From Verrucomicrobiia bacterium (GTDB taxonomy: Bacteria; Zixibacteria; MSB-5A5; DSPP01): a stretch of DNA of 64,000 nt. A program made the position numbers and the translations under genes. Where the stretch lies: the NCBI GenBank assembly GCA_035574275.1, contig DATLYY010000042.1, positions 27,008 to 91,007 of the forward strand, given 5' to 3'. A model generated the notes under the pieces. The model was not told the DNA's origin, did not search any database, and saw nothing but the letters and a program-made list of their open reading frames with translations. Shown piece after piece: positions 1 through 8,157 of the stretch (within the stretch, counting starts at the first letter, position 1; every line of letters begins with the position of its first letter).

Positions 1-2
1 TG

Positions 3-353
3 GCCAAGTTGGAGGTTTTGAAATCGAACGACCGGGAAAAAATTCTGGGGATTTTGGATGAGGATTTGTACACTCCTTCCAGCTCCAACATCATCGGCGA
101 GGCGGACCGGCTGGGGGCGGTCGCCTTGATTTCGCTCTATCATCTCAAGCAGGATTTTTTTGCCGGCGGGGAGGAAGACCGGGTGGTGTATCATCGCCTG
201 CTGAAAAAATCGGTGCAGGAGGTGGCGTATTTGTTTGGGCTTTCCTACTGTCATAACCCCAAATGCGTGATGTACAAGGCCTCCAGCGTTTTGGAATTGG
301 ACCAGCTTTCCGACCGGTTCTGCGACAATTGCCAGCGGAAGCTGGGGTGGTAA
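3..353 (+). CDS. Archaemetzincin-family protein with degenerate active site (5' end outside window)
   Basis: Archaemetzincins are zinc metallopeptidases with the signature HEXXHXXGXXHCX4CXM followed by CXXC. Here the same region reads QEVAYLFGLSYCHNPKCVM and then CDNC 16 residues later. The second-zinc cysteines (CX4C and CXXC) and the glutamate are kept, but all three catalytic zinc histidines are replaced (Q, Y, Y). The frame is open to the window edge and the first possible start (TTG at 9) has no ribosome site, so the N-terminus is probably missing; family members are usually about 180 residues. A non-catalytic structural or binding role is inferred; loss of function by decay is the alternative, though the frame is clean. 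Confidence 0.7.
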   Translation, partial: AKLEVLKSNDREKILGILDEDLYTPSSSNIIGEADRLGAVALISLYHLKQDFFAGGEEDRVVYHRLLKKSVQEVAYLFGLSYCHNPKCVMYKASSVLELDQLSDRFCDNCQRKLGW

Positions 354-489
354 TTTAAAAGCGCCAATTCTTTTGTCCCTTTCCCGAAACGGAAAGAAGG
401 AACCACAATTTTCTTGATTTCCGACTGAAAATGCGTTTCATTTTCTACCCTGTGAATAGGAAGCGGCCGCTTTCAGAGGAGATGAAACA

Positions 490-2766
490 ATGAATCTACC
501 CCAGATGATTGATTGGCTGAAAGCCGAGCGGTCTTTCACCGAAAACGTGGTTTTTTGGCGGACTTTGGCGGCCAAGCCCGGGAACTACGTTCCCTTTCCG
601 GAAAGAATGGAGGGGCGGATTAAGTCGGTATTGCAAAAGCGGGGGATACACCAACTTTATTCGCACCAAGTGGAGGCGTTTGAGAAAGCCTCCTCCGGCA
701 GGAATTTCGTAGTCGTGACGCCGACGGCCTCCGGAAAGACGTTTTGTTACAACCTGCCGGTTTTGGATGCCATCGCCAAGGAGCACCGCCACCGGGCGCT
801 CTACATATTTCCCACCAAGGCCTTGGCGCAGGATCAACTGGCGGAGCTGCACGACTTCATCACGCAATTGGAACTGGACATCAAGACTTACACCTTCGAC
901 GGGGACACGCCCCAGAATGCCCGGCGGGCCGTCCGGTCGGCGGGACATATCGTGGTGACCAACGCCGATATGCTGCACGCCGGGATTCTGCCCCATCATA
1001 CCAAATGGATAAAACTTTTCGAGAATTTGAAATTCATTGTTCTGGACGAGTTGCATCAATACCGCGGGGTTTTCGGCAGCCATCTGGCCAACGTATTCCG
1101 CCGGCTCAAACGGATCGCCAATTTCTACGGCTCGAAACCGCAGTTCATTTTTTCTTCCGCAACAATAGCCAATCCAAAAGAACTGGCGGAGAAGATTTGC
1201 GAAGAGCCGGTGGAGTTAATCGATAAAAACGGCGCGCCTTCCGGCACCAAGCATTTTGTCCTCTACAATCCGCCGGTCGTCAACAAAGAACTGGGGCTGC
1301 GGCGCTCTTCCTGGGGGGAGGCGGAGCGGCTGGCTTCCCATTTCATTGAGAATCAAATTCAAACCATCGTTTTCGCCCCCTACCGCCTGTCGGTGGAAAT
1401 TATTCTGGCCGGTTTGCAGAACCGTTTGAAACGCTCCGGCATTTCGGAGGAGAAGGTTTCCGGCTACCGGGGGGGGTATCTGCCGCTGGAACGACGGGCG
1501 GTCGAGCAGGGGTTACGCCGCAAATCACTTCTCGGTGTTGTCACGACCAATGCTTTGGAACTGGGGATTGACATCGGGGAACTGGAGGTTTCAATTCTGA
1601 CCGGCTATCCGGGGACGGTGGCTTCGACTCTCCAACAGGCGGGGCGGGCCGGGCGGAAGAAGGACGTGGCATTGTCCATAATGGTGGCCAACAGTTCGGC
1701 GTTGGACCAGTTTCTGACCTCCAACCCGGATTATCTTTTCGGCTCTCCGCCGGAAGCGGGAATCGTCGACCCCAACAATTTTTCCATTCTCACCAGCCAG
1801 TTGAAATGCGCCGCGTTCGAGTTACCGTTCGATTCGGAGGAACGGTTCGGCATCGACCCAACCAGGCCGTTTTTGGAAAAACTTTCCGCCGAGCGGGTTT
1901 TGCATCCGGCGGGAAACCGGTACCACTGGACCTCGGACATCTATCCGGCGTCGGAAGTTTCGCTCCGCTCGGCAACGATCGAGAATTTCGTCATTTTGAA
2001 CCGTTCCAACGAGAACAAGGTCATCGGGGAGGTGGATTATCCTTCCGCGCCGATTTTCCTGCATCCCCGGGCGATCTACCTGCACGGCGGGGAGCGGTAT
2101 CAGGTCGAAGAACTGGATTGGGAGGGGCGGAAGGCGTACGTCAAGGAGGCGCCGGTCGATTACTACACGGACGCCGAGACCAAAACGGAGGTCAAAGTTC
2201 TCTCCGAAGCGCGAAGCGCCGGTTTCTTTTCGGACAAAGCGTACTGCGGGGAGATTGCGGTCAGTTCCGCCACCGTGCTTTTCAAAAAAATCAAATTCGG
2301 CACGGGGGAAAACATCGGTTCCGAGCACATCAACCTGCCCGAACTGACCATGCACACCACCTCCTTCTGGGCATCGTTTTCCGAAGATTTGGCGCAAAAT
2401 GCGGGGATTTCCGCCGGCTCGCTCGGCGCCAGCCTGCGCGGGGTGGCCAATCTTCTCCAAAATCTCGTCCCGCTCTGGGTGATGGCGGACCGGCGGGACG
2501 TCCGGGCCTTTTCGCAGGTGAAGTCCCCGTTCCTCGACCGGCCGGCGATTTTCATCTACGACAACATTCCGGGCGGGGTGGGGTTTGCGGAAAAAATTTT
2601 TGCGATGCGGGAGGAGATTTTCAAAGCCGCCCTCTCGCTGGCCCGCGGCTGCAGTTGTTCCGATGGCTGTCCTTCCTGCGTGGGCCCGACTTTGGAAGTG
2701 GGAAGGGTAAGAAACGACACGGTTGCGATTCTGGAATATATGCTGGGGACGGGGGTGCCGGTTTAG
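490..2766 (+). CDS. DEAD/DEAH-box helicase with C-terminal DUF1998, MrfA-like
   Basis: Superfamily 2 helicase of 758 residues. Motif I is TPTASGKT (about residue 79), the DExH motif is LDELHQYR (about 187), motif III is SSATIANP and motif VI is QQAGRAGRKKD. The C-terminal DUF1998/MZB domain carries a four-cysteine cluster CSCSDGCPSC near residue 720. This layout matches the MrfA/YprA (Hrq1-like) DNA helicases, which in Bacillus act in repair of mitomycin-type damage and bind zinc through the four cysteines. GAGGAG precedes the ATG at good spacing. A short dyad GAAAATG-N5-CATTTTC (427-445) lies upstream. It seems monocistronic. Family assignment is firm; the exact substrate is unknown. Confidence 0.9.
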   Translation: MNLPQMIDWLKAERSFTENVVFWRTLAAKPGNYVPFPERMEGRIKSVLQKRGIHQLYSHQVEAFEKASSGRNFVVVTPTASGKTFCYNLPVLDAIAKEHRHRALYIFPTKALAQDQLAELHDFITQLELDIKTYTFDGDTPQNARRAVRSAGHIVVTNADMLHAGILPHHTKWIKLFENLKFIVLDELHQYRGVFGSHLANVFRRLKRIANFYGSKPQFIFSSATIANPKELAEKICEEPVELIDKNGAPSGTKHFVLYNPPVVNKELGLRRSSWGEAERLASHFIENQIQTIVFAPYRLSVEIILAGLQNRLKRSGISEEKVSGYRGGYLPLERRAVEQGLRRKSLLGVVTTNALELGIDIGELEVSILTGYPGTVASTLQQAGRAGRKKDVALSIMVANSSALDQFLTSNPDYLFGSPPEAGIVDPNNFSILTSQLKCAAFELPFDSEERFGIDPTRPFLEKLSAERVLHPAGNRYHWTSDIYPASEVSLRSATIENFVILNRSNENKVIGEVDYPSAPIFLHPRAIYLHGGERYQVEELDWEGRKAYVKEAPVDYYTDAETKTEVKVLSEARSAGFFSDKAYCGEIAVSSATVLFKKIKFGTGENIGSEHINLPELTMHTTSFWASFSEDLAQNAGISAGSLGASLRGVANLLQNLVPLWVMADRRDVRAFSQVKSPFLDRPAIFIYDNIPGGVGFAEKIFAMREEIFKAALSLARGCSCSDGCPSCVGPTLEVGRVRNDTVAILEYMLGTGVPV

Positions 2767-2876
2767 CCGGGTTGAGAGGCCGGCTGCGGCATTTTGAGGG
2801 GTTCCATTACGCCGTGTTTTAACAGCTTTACAAGATGGATGGGAGTTTTTATACTCCCGCCACGAGGAGGAAAAAA

Positions 2877-3563
2877 ATGGAAAAAATAAAAGAACTGAAA
2901 AATTTGATTCAAGAGAGAAGCATACTCAAGCATCCTTTCTACAAGGCCTGGGCGGCGGGGCTTTTGTCGCAGGAGGATTTGCGGCGGTACGCCTGCCAGT
3001 ACTACCACCACGTGCGGGCGTTTCCGACCTACGTGGCGGGCATCATCGCCAACTGTGAAAATCCGCGGCTGCGGTCGGTCCTTTTGGAAAATTTGAACGA
3101 CGAGGAGGGTTCCACACCCACCCATCTCGATTTGTGGGTCGATTTCGGCCGCTCGCTCGGGTTGTCCCGGGGGGATATGGAAGGTTCGGAGGTTTACCCG
3201 GAGACGCGCCATTTTGTCAATACCTTCAAGCATTTGACCCGCAACCAGTCCGCGCCGGTGGGGGCTTCCGCTTTGTACGCCTACGAGTCCCAGATTCCGG
3301 CCGTGGCGGCGGAAAAAATCGATGGATTGAGGAAGTATGAATACGGCGCCAATCTGGACGTCACATTCTTTGCCGTGCACCAGGAAGCGGACGTGAAACA
3401 TACGGCAGATTTGGAAAAAGTGCTGGCGGGCTCCGGAGTGCAGGAAAAGGAGAAGGCGGTTTTGGCCGTCGGCCAGGTCTTGAACGGCTGGTGGGGGCTT
3501 TTGGACGGGGTTTTGGCGCGGTCTCCGGAATTGAAAGAAAAAGTGGCCGCCTGCGGGATGTAG
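2877..3563 (+). CDS. CADD-like di-metal oxygenase, candidate self-sacrificing pABA synthase
   Basis: 228-residue TenA/PqqC-fold protein close to Chlamydia CADD, which makes p-aminobenzoate from one of its own tyrosines. Metal ligands are all present: E76, H83, E137, H168, D172 and H175. The residues reported as sacrificed tyrosine (CADD Tyr27) and amino-donor lysine (CADD Lys152) are matched by Y22 in HPFYKAW and K147 in AAEKIDG. The start at 2877 is chosen because GAGGAGG sits just upstream and the family begins here; an in-frame ATG at 2835 would add 14 unlikely residues. A dyad GGGAGT-N6-ACTCCC (2841-2858) lies in the leader. The folate role is inferred by homology; other CADD relatives could act on different substrates. 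Confidence 0.82.
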   Translation: MEKIKELKNLIQERSILKHPFYKAWAAGLLSQEDLRRYACQYYHHVRAFPTYVAGIIANCENPRLRSVLLENLNDEEGSTPTHLDLWVDFGRSLGLSRGDMEGSEVYPETRHFVNTFKHLTRNQSAPVGASALYAYESQIPAVAAEKIDGLRKYEYGANLDVTFFAVHQEADVKHTADLEKVLAGSGVQEKEKAVLAVGQVLNGWWGLLDGVLARSPELKEKVAACGM

Positions 3564-3584
3564 GGCCTGACAACTGAAAGGATA

Positions 3585-3638
3585 AAAGGGTGTCAATACT
3601 TTGAAGGTATTGACACCCTTTGTCATTCAGCGTATATA
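3585..3638 (+). promoter_or_regulatory. nuo operon promoter overlapping a 15-bp perfect inverted repeat
   Basis: Arms AAAGGGTGTCAATAC (3585-3599) and GTATTGACACCCTTT (3607-3621) are perfectly complementary with a 7-base spacer. The right arm contains the -35 box TTGACA (3610-3615). Seventeen bases later comes TATATA (3633-3638), a good -10. The repeat could be a terminator hairpin for the CADD-like gene, an operator for complex I expression, or both. There is only a three-T tail, so the operator reading is at least as likely. Confidence 0.65.
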
Positions 3639-3645
3639 CAAAGGC

Positions 3646-3663
3646 GGGGGCTTATAAGCCCCC
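3646..3663 (+). promoter_or_regulatory. 18-base perfect palindrome at the predicted nuo transcription start
   Basis: GGGGGCTTATAAGCCCCC is its own reverse complement. It begins about eight bases after the -10 box, so it would be the very 5' end of the nuo mRNA. It may be an mRNA-stabilising 5' hairpin or a repressor site. Confidence 0.5.
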
Positions 3664-3726
3664 TTGGTGGAAAGGAGAGCAGGCGACTGCGGTTTTTTTT
3701 GAGCCGGTTTGTGAAAAAAATCACTT

Positions 3727-4073
3727 ATGTTTGAAACCTATTTTCCTTTAGCGGTGATGATAGCGGCGGCGACAGTGATCGGCGTCGGGCAAATAGCGCT
3801 GTCGCACGTTTTGGGGCGGAAATCCAAAAGCCCCAAAAAGCTTATCCCCTACGAATGCGGGGTGGACCCGGTGGGCGGGGCGCACGAACGGTTTCCGGTC
3901 AAATACTATTTGATAGCGATGCTTTTCATCATCTTCGACATCGAGGTGGTGTTTTTGTTCCCCTGGGCGGTGGTGTATAAACAACTGGCGTGGTTCGGAT
4001 TCATTGAGATGGCAATTTTTATTTTCATCTTGTTTGTGGGGTATGTGTACATCGTTAAAAAAGGAGCCCTGCA

Positions 4074-4083
<10 letters not shown>
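3727..4083 (+). CDS. nuoA: NADH-quinone oxidoreductase subunit A
   Basis: Small membrane subunit of complex I, 118 residues with three hydrophobic segments. The family loop [20 protein letters not shown] and the acidic motif [15 protein letters not shown] are present. It opens the 14-gene nuo operon and its last codons overlap the start of nuoB by 10 bases, indicating coupled translation. It helps form the junction between the peripheral arm and the membrane arm near the quinone site. A weak ribosome site (GTGAAAAAAATCACTT) precedes the ATG. Confidence 0.97.
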
Positions 4084-4610
<527 letters not shown>

Positions 4611-4654
4611 TTCGAGGTTCTCTTCGGCACCGGAGGGGACCCAATACATAGATT

Positions 4655-5155
4655 ATGGGATTTGAGCCGATTGAGAAACTGGAAAATAGATTTGGCGACC
4701 GGGTCGGGGAGGTTGTGAACTACCGGGATGAGTGGTCGGTCTATGTTCCGAAGGCCGACCTCATCGAAGCGTTGCGGTTTCTCAAGACCGAGGTGGGATG
4801 CGAGTTCAATTTTCTCTCCGACATCACCTCGGTCGATTTGTTTTCGCAAAAGCCCCGTTTTGAAGTTCTGTACCACCTCTTTTCCATTCCGCTGCATCAC
4901 CGCTTGCGGGTCAAGGTCAAAATTGAAGACGGGGAGAAAGTCCCCACGGCGACGGTGCTTTGGGACGCCGCCAACTGGCACGAGCGGGAAATATATGACT
5001 TGATGGGGATTGAATTCGAGGGGCATCCCGACTTGCGGCGGATTTTGATGCGGGAGGAATGGATCGGCCACCCCTTGCGCAAAGATTATCCCCTGACCTA
5101 CGAAGCGCCGCAGTTTTCGTTCAACAAGGATTTGCCGCCGGAGATTATCAAGTAG
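4655..5155 (+). CDS. nuoC: NADH-quinone oxidoreductase subunit C
   Basis: 30-kDa-type subunit of the peripheral arm, 166 residues. The conserved C-terminal signature WHEREIYDLMGIEFEGHPDL, then a tail with RKDYPL, is clear. It is separate from nuoD, unlike the fused nuoCD of E. coli. Only two bases separate its stop from the nuoD start. Confidence 0.96.
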   Translation: MGFEPIEKLENRFGDRVGEVVNYRDEWSVYVPKADLIEALRFLKTEVGCEFNFLSDITSVDLFSQKPRFEVLYHLFSIPLHHRLRVKVKIEDGEKVPTATVLWDAANWHEREIYDLMGIEFEGHPDLRRILMREEWIGHPLRKDYPLTYEAPQFSFNKDLPPEIIK

Positions 5156-5157
5156 CG

Positions 5158-6330
5158 ATGGCCAAGACCGAAATGATGACCATCAACATGGGGCCGCAGC
5201 ACCCCTCCACGCACGGGGTTTTGCGCCTCATTCTGGAGCTGGACGGGGAGACGGTGGTCAAAATCACCCCGGTGATGGGGTATCTGCACACGGGCATCGA
5301 AAAAAACGCGGAAGACAAGAAATACATGCACGTTTTGCCGATGACCGACCGGATGGATTATCTGGCGCCGATGTCCAACAATCTGGTCTTTTGCCTCGCC
5401 GTCGAAAAACTTTTGGGAATCGAGATTCCGCCCAAGGCCCAGTGGCTGCGGGTGCTTTTGGCGGAGCTCACCCGCATCGCCTCCCACTGCGTCTGGGTCG
5501 GCACGCACGCCATGGATATCGGAGCGATGTCGATGTTCCTCTACGCCTTCCGGGAGCGGGAACGGGTTTTGGAAATTTATGAGATGGTCTCCGGCCAGCG
5601 GATGATGTCTTCTTATTTCCGCATCGGCGGGGTGATGGAAGACGTGCCCCCCGATTTCGAGGAAAAGGTGCGCGCCATCCTGCGGGATTTTCCGGCGCGG
5701 TTCGACGAGTACGAGGCGCTTTTGACCAAGAACAAAATCTGGCAGAACCGTACCAAGGGGGTGGCGGTCATCTCCGCCGAGGAGGGCATCAACTGCGGTC
5801 TTTCTGGGCCGTCCCTGCGCGGCTCCGGGGTGAACTGGGATATGCGCAAATCGAACCCCTACTCCAGCTACGAAAAATTTGACTTCAACGTGCCGGTGGG
5901 GCAAAACGGGGATGTTTTCGACCGCTATATCGTGCGGATGGCCGAGATGCGGGAGAGCTTGAAAATCGTCCGTCAGGCCCTGGACGGGCTGCCGGAAGGT
6001 CCCTGGATGGCGCGCGTTCCCGGCGTCACCCCGCCGCCGAAGGAAGAGGTTTTGCACAAAATGGAGGCGTTGATTTTCCAGTTCAAAATCTATACGGAAG
6101 GTTTTTCGCCGCCGCCGGGAGAGGTGTATCAGGCGATTGAGTCGCCCCGCGGTGAGCTCGGCTATTATGTCCGCAGCGACGGGACGCCGAAGCCGTACCG
6201 GATTCATTTCCGCACACCTTCTTTCTGCAATTTGTCGGCTCTCTCCAAGATGGTGGAGGGGCGTTTGATTGCGGACGTGGTGGCGGCCATCGGCTCCATC
6301 GACATCGTTCTGGGGGACGTGGACCGGTGA
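5158..6330 (+). CDS. nuoD: NADH-quinone oxidoreductase subunit D
   Basis: 49-kDa-type subunit, 390 residues, lining the quinone cavity together with NuoB. The N-terminal MGPQHPSTHGVLR contains the quinone-site histidine loop, and the C-terminal DIVLGDVDR is the family ending. The start is set at ATG 5158, two bases after nuoC, because the protein begins here in homologues; an upstream in-frame ATG (5059) lies inside nuoC. Its stop overlaps the GTG start of nuoE by four bases. Confidence 0.96.
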   Translation: MAKTEMMTINMGPQHPSTHGVLRLILELDGETVVKITPVMGYLHTGIEKNAEDKKYMHVLPMTDRMDYLAPMSNNLVFCLAVEKLLGIEIPPKAQWLRVLLAELTRIASHCVWVGTHAMDIGAMSMFLYAFRERERVLEIYEMVSGQRMMSSYFRIGGVMEDVPPDFEEKVRAILRDFPARFDEYEALLTKNKIWQNRTKGVAVISAEEGINCGLSGPSLRGSGVNWDMRKSNPYSSYEKFDFNVPVGQNGDVFDRYIVRMAEMRESLKIVRQALDGLPEGPWMARVPGVTPPPKEEVLHKMEALIFQFKIYTEGFSPPPGEVYQAIESPRGELGYYVRSDGTPKPYRIHFRTPSFCNLSALSKMVEGRLIADVVAAIGSIDIVLGDVDR

Positions 6331-6848
6331 GCGTGCAAACCGTCTATCCGACCGTGGAAAAAGCGGGGATTAAAATCGCCGTTTTGTCCCCGGCAACAGT
6401 TGAAAAAATCAAGAAGGCGATGACCCGCTTTCCCAAGCCGCTTTCGGCTGTCCTGCCCGCCTTGCATGCCTGCTACGAGCAGTTCGGTTATCTCGACGAA
6501 CCGATGTATGAGGCGATTGCCGAGATTCTGGGGGTCACCCGGGCCGAGGTGGCCGAAGCGGCCACGTTTTACACCCTTTTCCCCAAGCAGCCGGTGGGGA
6601 AAAATCTGGTGATGGTTTGCAAAAACATCTCCTGCGCGCTGCGGGGGGCGGATAATCTCGTCTCTTATCTCGAAAAGAAATTGAATACCAAAGTCGGCGA
6701 GACGACGGCGGACGGGAAGTTCACCATCTGGAAGGTGGAATGCCTCGGCTCCTGCGGCACGGCCCCGATGATGCAGGTGAACGACGAGTTCCACGAAAAT
6801 TTGACCCGGGCGAAGGTGGATGCTTTGCTAGAAAAACTTTCAAAATAA
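6327..6848 (+). CDS. nuoE: NADH-quinone oxidoreductase subunit E
   Basis: 24-kDa-type subunit with a thioredoxin-like [2Fe-2S] domain (cluster N1a). The ligands are C-X4-C in VCKNISCALRG and C-X3-C in CLGSCGTAP. 173 residues with a GTG start overlapping the nuoD stop. With NuoF it forms the NADH-oxidising module, and a following one-base gap leads into nuoF. Confidence 0.96.
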   Translation: MSVQTVYPTVEKAGIKIAVLSPATVEKIKKAMTRFPKPLSAVLPALHACYEQFGYLDEPMYEAIAEILGVTRAEVAEAATFYTLFPKQPVGKNLVMVCKNISCALRGADNLVSYLEKKLNTKVGETTADGKFTIWKVECLGSCGTAPMMQVNDEFHENLTRAKVDALLEKLSK

Positions 6849-6849
6849 C

Positions 6850-8148
6850 ATGGCGGAGCGGATTCTTTTCAAGCATATCGACAACCCAAAACAGTACCAA
6901 GTGGAGACCTACGTCCAAAACGGCGGGTATTCCGCCTTGAAGCTGGCATTGAAGGAAATAAAGCCGGCGGAATTGATTGAGATGGTCAAAAAATCCGGCC
7001 TGCGCGGACGAGGGGGGGCGGGGTTTCCGACCGGGCTTAAATGGAGCTTCGTTCCGAAGGATTCCCCCAAGCCGAAATATCTGTGCGTAAACGCGGACGA
7101 AAGCGAGCCGGGGACTTTCAAGGACCGACAGTTGATGGAATACGATCCGCATCAGGTTTTGGAAGGAGTGATTCTTTCAAGTTACGCCATCGGCTGCCAC
7201 CATGCGTATTTCTACATCCGGGGGGAATTCGGCTTCGGCTACAAACGGATGGCGCAGGCGGTGGAGGAGGCCTATCAGAAGGGTTATTTGGGAAAGAACA
7301 TTCTCGGTTCAGGGTTCGATTTGGACGTGACGATTGTGCGGGGCGGCGGAGCGTACATTTGCGGCGAGGAGACGGGGCTTATCGAATCGCTGGAAGGGAA
7401 GCGGGCGATGCCGCGGGTCAAACCGCCGTTTCCGGCGGTTTCTGGTCTTTATAATTGCCCCACAGTGGTCAACAACGTGGAGACCCTGGCCTGCGTGCCG
7501 CACATCGTCAACCGGGGAGCGGAATGGTTTGCCTCCATCGGCCCGGCCAAAAGCCCGGGCACCAAAATCGTCTGCCTCTCCGGCCACGTGAACAAGCCGG
7601 GGAATTACGAGCTGGAGATGGGAACGCCGCTTCGCGAATTGATTTACACCCACGGCGGCGGGATTTTGGGAGGACGGAGGCTGAAGGCCGCGATTCCGGG
7701 GGGCTCGTCCGTGCCGATTTTGACCGGAAAACAGATCGACGTGAAACTGGATTTTGACTCGGTGGCGGCGGCTGGCTCCCTTTTGGGCTGCGCGGCGGTG
7801 ATCGTGATGGACGAACGGACCTGCATGGTCTGGATGGCCGAGCGCCTTTCCGAGTTTTACGAGCACGAGTCCTGCGGCAAATGCACTCCCTGCCGGGAGG
7901 GAACGTTCTGGCTGGTCGAAATACTTTCCCGCATCGAGGAAGGGCGCGGCACGATGCGTGATTTGGATTTGCTTTTGAACATCTGCGACAACATCTCCTT
8001 CAAGACGGTTTGCGCCCTGGCGGACGGCGCCGCCGCGCCGGTGGTTTCGGCCATCCAGCATTTCAAGGACGAATTTGTGGCGCACATCGAAGAGAAACGG
8101 TGCCCCTTACCGCACCGGGCGTTCGATTTCGACGGGTTTGTGAATTAG
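6850..8148 (+). CDS. nuoF: NADH-quinone oxidoreductase subunit F
   Basis: 51-kDa-type subunit (432 residues) that binds NADH and FMN and carries a [4Fe-4S] cluster (N3). Visible motifs are GRGGAGFPTGLKW for the nucleotide/FMN site, GAYICGEETGLIESLEG, and ESCGKCTPCREG plus a later cysteine for the cluster. It begins one base after nuoE. Confidence 0.97.
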   Translation: MAERILFKHIDNPKQYQVETYVQNGGYSALKLALKEIKPAELIEMVKKSGLRGRGGAGFPTGLKWSFVPKDSPKPKYLCVNADESEPGTFKDRQLMEYDPHQVLEGVILSSYAIGCHHAYFYIRGEFGFGYKRMAQAVEEAYQKGYLGKNILGSGFDLDVTIVRGGGAYICGEETGLIESLEGKRAMPRVKPPFPAVSGLYNCPTVVNNVETLACVPHIVNRGAEWFASIGPAKSPGTKIVCLSGHVNKPGNYELEMGTPLRELIYTHGGGILGGRRLKAAIPGGSSVPILTGKQIDVKLDFDSVAAAGSLLGCAAVIVMDERTCMVWMAERLSEFYEHESCGKCTPCREGTFWLVEILSRIEEGRGTMRDLDLLLNICDNISFKTVCALADGAAAPVVSAIQHFKDEFVAHIEEKRCPLPHRAFDFDGFVN

Positions 8149-8157
8149 AGAGTGAAG

